31,929 bases of DNA from Fidelibacterota bacterium (GTDB lineage Bacteria; Marinisomatota; Marinisomatia; Marinisomatales; S15-B10). The notes under the pieces are model-generated. The model was not told the DNA's origin, did not search any database, and worked only from the letters and a program-made list of their open reading frames with translations. Position numbers and translations under genes: made by a program. Of the stretch, positions 25,068-31,929 are shown in pieces. How positions within the stretch are numbered: the stretch's first letter is position 1; every line of letters begins with the position of its first letter. The stretch spans positions 1 through 31,929 of the forward strand of contig PAYY01000007.1 in NCBI GenBank assembly GCA_002715465.1, in the 5' to 3' direction.

Positions 25068-27532
25068 AATTCGATCCTATAGCCTAATGTTAGAAAAAAG
25101 GGGAACATTGGAATCGGGGCTCTTTGAATACCTAAAGTCTCATTTGTCAATTTATTTACTTTCGCTCTATAATTGTATGTTAGGGGATTTACATGATTTG
25201 TTGCATTAACAAGTTGAATATACCTTTCATAAGGTAGGTTAAAAAACTCCTTTTTTTGTTTTAATCCCATGTCTAACCTAAAATAAGCAGGTAGTCTTGA
25301 AGAGTTCTTTGCACCTACAATAATAGCCTCATAAGGATCATACCAAGTAGGAGCTAACGCATCATTATTTGACGACCATTGTTCATATCTTCCTAAAGGT
25401 GGCGTAAATGGTTGACCGCTAGATGCTTGTATTGAAGTACTAAAATGAATATCCTTTAATTTTGATGCAAGAAAGCCAGTTCCTTGCTTAAATAATTCAA
25501 CATCGCCTACAATATTAATTGTATGGGTCCGATCATATTTTGGATAATACCATCCATGTTTAATTGTATGCCTTCTCGTTTCTGCATAAGTATAACCTAT
25601 CCACCCCCTTACTCGGCCCGTCGTTTTTTTGAGCAAAAACTCTAAACCATAAGCATAGCCTTTTGTTTCATAAAAATCATTAAAGGGAGTAAAACGAACC
25701 TGGCCGTCTTCTTCACCCTCGGAAAAAAGCTGTCCTTGTTTTAAAGTAATTAAATTTTCAAAATGTTTATAATATGTTTCTACCCGAAAAATCCAATTTT
25801 TTTCTGACAAAAATTCTAAACCTAATATTGCATGGTCAGCCCAAGTTGCTGGCTTGTCTGCTGGGATACCTAACCAAAAATCAATAATTCGTAGTGTTTC
25901 ATCTTCTGAATTGGCAATAGTTAAGAATTGGTGATAACGACCTAATGCAAATTTTAAAGCTAAGTCCTGTCGCAGTAAATATTTTACACTGAACCTTGGG
26001 TCAAAATAAATTTTGTCATGGAGAGAATAGTCCATGAATCTACCGCCCAGTTGAATAGCTAAGACTGGGTTGATATCCCATTTGTCTTGAATATACAATG
26101 ATGTTTCTTGTGTCTTTTCTTTCATCTCTAAAGGTTTTAATGAAATGGTTGTGTCTAGATTGACCAGTTTGAATTTCATTCCAAGATCATAGTTCACTTT
26201 TTTTAATTGAACCCCCGCCATTAATTGATGATCAGGTATTCCATGCCATGAAAACTCTGTTTCTACTGTTCTGTCATCTACAATATCAAAAAAATCAAAT
26301 ATAAACTGATCTTTAAAGGTTCCTTCTTCATTCATAGACCTCCATGAACCTTCTTCTGTTGAGCCCATATTGAAATGAAAACGATATCTACTATTTGCCA
26401 AAAAAGTATTTGCTACGAGCTGTGGGCTTATTAACCAGCGCCACCTTAGACTATTTGTATGGTTTCCCCACGGCCAATCTATTTCAAAACTGGAAGACGT
26501 TTTTTCATAGTAGTCAGAGTAGATGTCATAACTTTCTTCTTTGCCTGATGTTTTAAGTGTTAGAACGTCATCTCCATAAAAACGGCTATATGTAATGCGG
26601 TGGTTTCGATTTAAATCTAAGTTGACTTTCATTTGATAATCGTAAAAAAAGTATGGAAACTTAAAGTCATCTTCACCATTACTTCTAAGAATTGCATTGA
26701 CTATCTGGTCAAAATATGTGCGTCTTCCTGCTAACATCCATGAGCCTCTAATTCCTGAAATCTTGGGGATCGGACCTTCTAATAAGACCTTACTAGAAAC
26801 CAATGAAATGTTGGCGTTTCCTTTAAATTCTTCGGTGTTTCCTTCTCTATTAATTACACTTAGAATTGCTCCCATCCTTCCACCGTATCTTGCTGGAAAT
26901 CCACCAGCATGAAAATCTGCTTCCTTTATCGCATCTGTATTAAAAGTAGAAAAAATTCCTCCTAAATGGTAGGGGTTGTAAACAGTTATTCCATCTAACA
27001 TTATTAGATTTTGGTCTGGTGTGCTTCCCCTAACATATAGAGCGCTGGAAAAATCATTTAATGTTTGTACACCTGGAAGCATTTGTACTGTCCTAAACAA
27101 ATCTGGCTCTATAAATGCGGGGGCTGTTTCTATTGTTCGCATATCTAAACTTGTCCTACTTGGCTCTACAAGCTGCCTCATTTTTTGAGCTTCTCCAAAA
27201 ACATCTACCGCCTCCCCTTCTAAAACGGTACGTTTAAGCCGAAAATCTAATCGTAGTTCTTTATTACCCTGAATGTTTATACTTTGAGTCATCATCTCAT
27301 AACCGATAATTGATGCAATTATTTGTTTTTCGCCTGAAGATGGGACACCTATTAATACATAATAACCATCAATGTTAGAGGCTGTGCCTATATTGGTTTC
27401 CTTGACAAATACATTGGTATATCCAAGGGGTTCACCCGTAGCCTCTTCTCTTATAAAACCACTAATTGTTACTGTCTCTTGGGACGAAAGGAAAGAAAAA
27501 AATAAAAATATAACTGTAAACCTATATTTCAT
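25064..27532 (-). CDS. TonB-dependent receptor with carboxypeptidase-like regulatory domain
   Basis: An 822-residue outer-membrane transporter. The ATG at 27532 gives a clean signal peptide (MKYRFTVIFLFFSFLSSQ); a TTG three codons upstream is not needed. A carboxypeptidase-regulatory-like domain (about 20-100, ISGFIREEATGEPLGYTNVF) precedes the plug (about 110-230) with ALYVRGSTPDQNLIMLDGIT, YNPYHLGGIFSTFN and GGFPARYGGRMGAILSV. A beta-barrel follows, ending FFLTLGYRIEF with a terminal Phe. It belongs to the group paired with DUF4249 lipoproteins rather than to SusC: it is shorter, and the next gene is not SusD. Substrate is unknown. It is about 90 bases downstream of the esterase gene on the same strand and may share that transcript. 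Confidence 0.93.
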   Translation of the reverse strand: MKYRFTVIFLFFSFLSSQETVTISGFIREEATGEPLGYTNVFVKETNIGTASNIDGYYVLIGVPSSGEKQIIASIIGYEMMTQSINIQGNKELRLDFRLKRTVLEGEAVDVFGEAQKMRQLVEPSRTSLDMRTIETAPAFIEPDLFRTVQMLPGVQTLNDFSSALYVRGSTPDQNLIMLDGITVYNPYHLGGIFSTFNTDAIKEADFHAGGFPARYGGRMGAILSVINREGNTEEFKGNANISLVSSKVLLEGPIPKISGIRGSWMLAGRRTYFDQIVNAILRSNGEDDFKFPYFFYDYQMKVNLDLNRNHRITYSRFYGDDVLTLKTSGKEESYDIYSDYYEKTSSSFEIDWPWGNHTNSLRWRWLISPQLVANTFLANSRYRFHFNMGSTEEGSWRSMNEEGTFKDQFIFDFFDIVDDRTVETEFSWHGIPDHQLMAGVQLKKVNYDLGMKFKLVNLDTTISLKPLEMKEKTQETSLYIQDKWDINPVLAIQLGGRFMDYSLHDKIYFDPRFSVKYLLRQDLALKFALGRYHQFLTIANSEDETLRIIDFWLGIPADKPATWADHAILGLEFLSEKNWIFRVETYYKHFENLITLKQGQLFSEGEEDGQVRFTPFNDFYETKGYAYGLEFLLKKTTGRVRGWIGYTYAETRRHTIKHGWYYPKYDRTHTINIVGDVELFKQGTGFLASKLKDIHFSTSIQASSGQPFTPPLGRYEQWSSNNDALAPTWYDPYEAIIVGAKNSSRLPAYFRLDMGLKQKKEFFNLPYERYIQLVNATNHVNPLTYNYRAKVNKLTNETLGIQRAPIPMFPFFLTLGYRIEF

Positions 27533-27621
27533 TGCTTTCAAAGAGTATATGTTAATTTGAATACTTTGTTCATTCTTATATTTATTATCATTGATAACAT
27601 TCTGATTCCAAAGTTTTCCAT

Positions 27622-28449
27622 TTAGAATTTACTAAAAAACTCCCAAATTGCTTTAGAAGCAGTTGTTCCGGTACCACTGTTTTCTCTAGGCCATTCATGG
27701 CCCCAATTATTTATCTTGTAATACCACACTTCATTTTCACCCAAACAATTATTGTGGTAATAAGCTTCCGTATTTTCTGGGTAATAAGTTGTATCTATAG
27801 ATGTGCAGTTATTTTGATTAACCCAAAAACTAATTATCTCATCCATAGAAGGAGCCCCACCCCACCCTCCGTATGTGTTCATACTACCATCTATTGGAAC
27901 CACCTCATCATCTATGCCTGAAATCTGGAAAACTGGAATGGCATTAGTAGGTTCACAAGTTCTCCAGGTTTGTCCACTCATGGTACCGGTCACAGAAGCA
28001 ATAGCCTTAAAAATTTCTGGAGCTTCACAAGCTAAAGTATAGCTCATAAAACCACCATTGGACATCCCACAAACAAATGTACGGGCTGGGTCTAAACTAT
28101 GTATATCCTGCAAGGTTTGGGCTAGCTCTGTAAGAAATTTTGTATCGTCTATATCGCTAATTTTTAAATTCGCATTCCAATGTGGAATACCATTGTTATC
28201 ATCTGTTCCTTGAGGATAGCATACTGCAAATCCATGTTCGTCAGCAATTTCGTTCATTTGAGAATACCATTGTATGGTTTCTGCACTACTGGTATATCCA
28301 TGAAGAACCAAAACAAGGGGCGAGTTGTTTTTTAACCCTTCCGGTTTATAAAAAATATATTCCCGCTCTTCATTCTCTTCCATTTGTTTGGGGTCGTTAC
28401 ATCCAAAACTAATAAAAACTACTATCACTAAGGTGAGACTACTCCTCAA
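27622..28449 (-). CDS. secreted alpha/beta-hydrolase lipoprotein (PHB depolymerase/feruloyl-esterase-like)
   Basis: A 275-residue hydrolase. The start is TTG at 28449, supported by a perfect GGAGGT 6 bases upstream and by an immediate lipoprotein signal (TLVIVVFISFGC, Cys 17). The longer in-frame TTG at 28482 lies upstream of that ribosome site. Motifs: VLVLHGYTSSAET (oxyanion-hole HG), the nucleophile elbow CGMSNGGFMSY with Ser 130, the acid in SGIDDEVVP (Asp 180 or 181) and the catalytic His in NNWGHEWPRENSG (His 251). The layout matches the LpqC / poly(3-hydroxybutyrate) depolymerase / feruloyl esterase family, which cleave polyester or aryl-ester substrates. Several Cys pairs may be disulfides in the exported protein. 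It begins 39 bases after the M28 peptidase gene and is probably co-transcribed with it. Confidence 0.88.
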   Translation of the reverse strand: MRSSLTLVIVVFISFGCNDPKQMEENEEREYIFYKPEGLKNNSPLVLVLHGYTSSAETIQWYSQMNEIADEHGFAVCYPQGTDDNNGIPHWNANLKISDIDDTKFLTELAQTLQDIHSLDPARTFVCGMSNGGFMSYTLACEAPEIFKAIASVTGTMSGQTWRTCEPTNAIPVFQISGIDDEVVPIDGSMNTYGGWGGAPSMDEIISFWVNQNNCTSIDTTYYPENTEAYYHNNCLGENEVWYYKINNWGHEWPRENSGTGTTASKAIWEFFSKF

Positions 28450-28488
28450 ATCTTGACCTCCTAAAATGGGGGTAAAAAACAAAATTTT

Positions 28489-31410
28489 TTATTCTCTTGA
28501 TCCAGGAATGATTTCTAATTCAATTTTTTTATTTTTTCTTATAACAACTATTCTTGCCTTTTGCCCTATTTTAACAGCATCTATTGCGTATGTATAATCA
28601 TAGATGTTCTCTATTTTTCGCCCAGCTAACTCTATAATAATATCCCCCGCTTTCATCCCAGCCTTATCAGCTGGTGCCCCTTTGGTTACACCTGACAGTT
28701 TAAGCCCGGGTATTTCGCTGTCACCATAATCAGGAATAGTCCCTAGGTAAGCCCTCAACCCTGCTCTCACAATTTCTGTCTGTGGGTTTTTTGGTTCTTG
28801 GTAATTAGGCTCATCTTCAGAAGTAACTAAACTTCTTCCAATAAGGGCAAGAAACTTTGTGATTTGTTCAATTCCTTTATAATTAATTAAGTCAGGTGTG
28901 TCATTCGGAGTGTGATATTGTGGGTGAGAACCTGTAAACAAACTTAGGATTGGAATTTTCTTGAGAAAAAAGGAGGTGGCATCAGTTGGTAAATAGCTGT
29001 CTTCCTTGAGTTCTATATTTAAACCAATAGGAGCATTGCGTCGTTCTATTTCTCTTTTCCATATTAGGCTTGACCCTACACCATTTACTACTAATGATTC
29101 TCTATAACGACCTACCATGTCCAGATTCAAATACGCCGCAACAATATTCGATAAATCGTTGGTGTTATTAATTTTCGCTAAATTATTTACGAAATATGTT
29201 GAGCCTAATAATCCTTGCTCTTCGCCTGACCATGCGGCAAAAACAATGTCTCTTTTCATTGTAAGTTTCTTTAAAGCTTTTTCGTGAGCAAACCACTCTG
29301 CCATTTCTATAATACTTGCTATACCAGAAGCATTATCATCAGCTCCAAAATGGATTTTTTGTTTTTCGGATTCATTTGCTAGAGAGCTTGGATCTCCTCC
29401 AACACCCAAGTGGTCTACATGGCCTCCTATTATAAGTGGGGGTTCTTCGCCCGGTAATTCAGAGGGTAAAACTCCTATAACATTTCTTCCCAATGTTTTT
29501 TTCTTTACTAAGTCAATATTAATTGAAAGTTTTGCGTCAGTTAAAAAACCCATCTTAATATCACCGGCATCTAAATCTTGTTGTAGGGTTTTTAAAGATT
29601 GGCAGTTATTATCTTCATCTATGCACAACAAGGTTTTAGCTGTGTTATCAGTAATTGATATAACTGGAATACTGGTAGGAGAGCTTGTTACGCCTGAATC
29701 TCTTGAAATTAATTCTTTTTTTACAGCTGATTCTGGACCACTCACTATTATCATTCCTGCAGCTCCTTTGTCTCGTAAAGTCATTGCTTTATATCTAAGA
29801 CTACTATATCTGGATAAGTGTTGACGGTGCTCTGAAGAAATGTTTTCTGGCATATATCGTAATATCATAACTAGCTTATCTTTAACATCAAGATGTACAA
29901 AAGAACTGTATTCTTTGAACTGTTTTTCTCCTGGAGCATGAATTCCATAACCAGCCCATACGACTTCTTTATTGATCAAAGAACCAGTGGCTGACCAATT
30001 AACAGGGCGCCAATCTTTGTTTAATTGGAATTGTTGTTTTGACTTTTTTGGATTTTGAATGATCAAAGAGCTTGTTTGTTTTATTTCTATTCCTGATGTG
30101 AATTCAAATTCTTGAAAATAACTATTGCTTGATCCTCCTGGATCTAATCCTATTTTTTTAAACTCTTCGGAAACATATTCTGTAGCTTTTAATTCTCCCT
30201 CTGTACCTGTTTTCCGACCTGCGTAATCTTCTGATGCTAAAATTTCAACGTGGTTTTTTAATTCGGCTACAGTTATAGAAGGGTCTTTTGAGCCCACTCT
30301 TTTTGTATTCTTTAATTTTCTCTGGGGTTTAAAATCTTTTTGGGTATCATTTAATAGGTTTAGAGATAATTCGTGGTTCCAATCTGCAAAAAAAATATTT
30401 GATTTATTATCATTAGACCTTTGGCTTGTCCAACTCAAAGTTTTTCCATCTGGTGAAAATGTCGGTAATCCATCAAATCTATCTGAATAAGTTACTCTTA
30501 TAGGTTCTCCTCCTTGCAAGCTGACTATATATAATTCAAAGTTGCCAAAACCATGTTTGTTTGTAGAATATATAAGATATTTTCCAGAAGGGTGAAAAAA
30601 TGGTGCCCATGACATTGCTTGCATATTGGTTAACTGTTTTTTATTCCTTCCATCACTATCCATGGTATAGATTTCTGCCAACACTCCGTCCTCTGAAAAT
30701 CTTCGCCAACATATTTTTTTACCATCTGAACTAAAAAATGGGCCTCCATCATAACCTCTGCTTTTTGTAAGTCTTTGAATTTCTGTCCCATCAATCTTCA
30801 TTTTATAAATATCTATCATAAAGGACTTATCTACTTGGAATAGTTTCTTGTCCTTTTTGGATATTGCTGAATTATATGCTAAGCGGTTTGAACTAAACAC
30901 TATCCAATTTCCATCTGGAGATATGGCGCCTTCGGCATCATATCCAATCGTATTAGTCACTTGTTTAATATTTTTTGTTTTTCGATCGAAAATATAAAGC
31001 TCAAAATTGTCATCATAATCCCATTCATATCGGCGTTCTTTTCCAGATTCTCTAATTTTCAATTCTTCGATTTGTTTCTCTTTTGATTGAGCATCTTTAT
31101 GGGTTGAGGCAAATAATACATGGTCCATATCCGGGTGTATCCAGCCACAAGTTGTTTTCCCGAATCCTGGGGATATTCTTTCTATATCGCCATTTAATAG
31201 ATTCATTAGATAAATTTGATAAAAAGGATTTTTTGGATCTCTCTCACTTTGAAAAACCATTAGATTCCCATTGGGGCCAAAATATCCTTCACCTGATCTT
31301 TTGCCTTCAAATGTGAGCTGGCGAATATTTGTAATAATATTAGCTTCTTGTCCAACAATACTATTTAAAATAACTAAAAGAAACAAAACAGATATTATTT
31401 TCTTTTTCAT
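28489..31410 (-). CDS. PD40 propeller - M28 metallopeptidase - PDZ fusion, secreted
   Basis: A 973-residue exported protein. After a signal peptide (KKKIISVLFLLVILNSIVGQ), a TolB-like PD40 propeller occupies about 25-345, with repeated blades such as GAISPDGNWIVFSSNR, FFSSDGKKICWRR, FFHPSGKYLIYSTN and TFSPDGKTLSWTSQR. Next comes a peptidase module at about 380-860 with a PA-like insert (about 470-610). M28 dizinc ligands are all visible: H664 in IIGGHVDHLG, D691 in FGADDNASG, E730/E731 in WSGEEQGLLGS, D764 in NLDMVGR and H833 in YHTPNDT. A PDZ domain (about 890-970; SGVTKGAPADKAGMKAGDII) ends the protein. M28 members here are usually aminopeptidases, so it likely trims peptides outside the cytoplasm. 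The ribosome site is weak (AAAGG). Confidence 0.93.
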   Translation of the reverse strand: MKKKIISVLFLLVILNSIVGQEANIITNIRQLTFEGKRSGEGYFGPNGNLMVFQSERDPKNPFYQIYLMNLLNGDIERISPGFGKTTCGWIHPDMDHVLFASTHKDAQSKEKQIEELKIRESGKERRYEWDYDDNFELYIFDRKTKNIKQVTNTIGYDAEGAISPDGNWIVFSSNRLAYNSAISKKDKKLFQVDKSFMIDIYKMKIDGTEIQRLTKSRGYDGGPFFSSDGKKICWRRFSEDGVLAEIYTMDSDGRNKKQLTNMQAMSWAPFFHPSGKYLIYSTNKHGFGNFELYIVSLQGGEPIRVTYSDRFDGLPTFSPDGKTLSWTSQRSNDNKSNIFFADWNHELSLNLLNDTQKDFKPQRKLKNTKRVGSKDPSITVAELKNHVEILASEDYAGRKTGTEGELKATEYVSEEFKKIGLDPGGSSNSYFQEFEFTSGIEIKQTSSLIIQNPKKSKQQFQLNKDWRPVNWSATGSLINKEVVWAGYGIHAPGEKQFKEYSSFVHLDVKDKLVMILRYMPENISSEHRQHLSRYSSLRYKAMTLRDKGAAGMIIVSGPESAVKKELISRDSGVTSSPTSIPVISITDNTAKTLLCIDEDNNCQSLKTLQQDLDAGDIKMGFLTDAKLSINIDLVKKKTLGRNVIGVLPSELPGEEPPLIIGGHVDHLGVGGDPSSLANESEKQKIHFGADDNASGIASIIEMAEWFAHEKALKKLTMKRDIVFAAWSGEEQGLLGSTYFVNNLAKINNTNDLSNIVAAYLNLDMVGRYRESLVVNGVGSSLIWKREIERRNAPIGLNIELKEDSYLPTDATSFFLKKIPILSLFTGSHPQYHTPNDTPDLINYKGIEQITKFLALIGRSLVTSEDEPNYQEPKNPQTEIVRAGLRAYLGTIPDYGDSEIPGLKLSGVTKGAPADKAGMKAGDIIIELAGRKIENIYDYTYAIDAVKIGQKARIVVIRKNKKIELEIIPGSRE

Positions 31411-31465
31411 TAAAACTGGACCTTTTGAATTAACCTCTAATAGAATGTTTTAAATAACAGTAAAT

Positions 31466-31929
31466 TTAAATCAAACAATTAATAGCAACTTGAAGATTTA
31501 GACCTTGTGGGTCATAATCTTTATTCCAACCAATTGCTGTCATTTCCCATCCTACATAATAAGCTGGAAGAGAAATAAAAGACACTATTGCTGAAGTGTC
31601 ATTTACTTCTAATTGGTTGTATCGTTTAGGCCCTATACATCTTACAGTTTTTTGAGTGAGGCCGAAATGTTTTTTATTATATAGATTGCTCATATCTGGA
31701 AATTTTGAGAGGTTGTTATAGGGTGTTCGTCCTATTAAAGAGTTTTGACCGGACTCATTCCGGTGATCTACAATTTGTACTACTGGTTCTTTAGTTGTAA
31801 CTAAATCAATTATAATTAATTTTTTTTCTTGTAATTCAATTCTTAACAAATGAAGGTTTTTGGGTGTTGCGGCTTTTAAAAGATCTGTGTTTGGTGACAC
31901 AATTTTTTCTGTTCTCCATTCATAAATTG
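31466..31929 (-). CDS. hypothetical protein, 5' part beyond right edge
   Basis: At least 154 codons. The frame stays open to the window edge (IYEWRTEKIVSPNTD precedes the first possible internal start, a GTG at 31900), so the true start is probably outside. The visible part has beta-rich segments (LLRIELQEKKLIIIDLVTT, VVQIVDHRN) and a C-terminal region AIVSFISLPAYYVGWEMTAI then GLNLQVAINCLI. I recognise no family and see no motif of known function. It ends 55 bases before the M28 peptidase gene on the same strand, so a shared transcript is possible. Confidence 0.6.
   Translation of the reverse strand, partial: IYEWRTEKIVSPNTDLLKAATPKNLHLLRIELQEKKLIIIDLVTTKEPVVQIVDHRNESGQNSLIGRTPYNNLSKFPDMSNLYNKKHFGLTQKTVRCIGPKRYNQLEVNDTSAIVSFISLPAYYVGWEMTAIGWNKDYDPQGLNLQVAINCLI

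Noticed and set aside
27585..27597. TTATCATTGATAA palindrome upstream of the TonB receptor as a regulator site.
   Set aside because: Only 6-bp arms in a very AT-rich gap and a single copy; too weak to call.
1..31929. Polysaccharide utilisation locus based on SusC/SusD.
   Set aside because: No glycoside hydrolase, SusE/F-like or hybrid two-component regulator lies beside the pair, and the SAM-I riboswitch points to sulfur metabolism instead.

Overview
The window is AT-rich bacterial DNA with dense, mostly minus-strand gene content. I see no tRNA, rRNA, CRISPR array or insertion sequence. The protein families point to a marine member of the Fibrobacteres-Chlorobi-Bacteroidetes superphylum: a SusC/SusD pair, a second TonB-dependent receptor with a DUF4249 lipoprotein, CotH and lamin-tail proteins with type IX-like C-terminal sorting domains, and CRTAC1/UnbV proteins. 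Candidatus Marinimicrobia (SAR406) is my best guess, but that placement is inference from family content, not a search result.

Layout, left to right. (1) 1-4442: a partial VCBS/CRTAC1-type lipoprotein, a large TPR-VCBS-UnbV lipoprotein and a small unknown lipoprotein. (2) 4453-9816: a SusD/SusC outer-membrane uptake pair that ends in an intrinsic terminator. A well-preserved SAM-I (S-box) riboswitch at 9651-9760, with its own candidate promoter, heads its leader. This is the most notable observation: it ties a SusC/SusD porter to methionine/SAM status. (3) 9836-17162: a Tat-exported glycosylasparaginase, the three parts of a ribose/galactose-type sugar ABC transporter (binding lipoprotein, permease with an unusual periplasmic insert, double-ATPase) and a zinc dehydrogenase. 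A plus-strand beta-helix gene splits the cluster. Together they suggest periplasmic cleavage of GlcNAc-asparagine-like compounds followed by sugar uptake and oxidation. (4) 17203-18419: a small four-helix membrane protein and a divergent Hsp20 gene with a sigma-54-like promoter match, bounded by two strong terminator hairpins.

(5) 18419-25067: a long-chain acyl-CoA ligase, a secreted CotH/lamin-tail protein, a universal stress protein gene interrupted by two in-frame stops, a small secreted lamin-tail protein and a DUF4249 lipoprotein. (6) 25064-31929: a TonB-dependent receptor overlapping the DUF4249 gene by 4 bases, a secreted esterase lipoprotein, a PD40-M28 peptidase-PDZ fusion, and a protein running off the right edge. 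Overall the window encodes cell-envelope and secreted functions for scavenging organic matter: outer-membrane import, periplasmic hydrolysis, and inner-membrane sugar uptake.

Several start codons were moved inward from the longest possible reading frame because a Shine-Dalgarno sequence and a signal peptide support the shorter form. Two starts are TTG.
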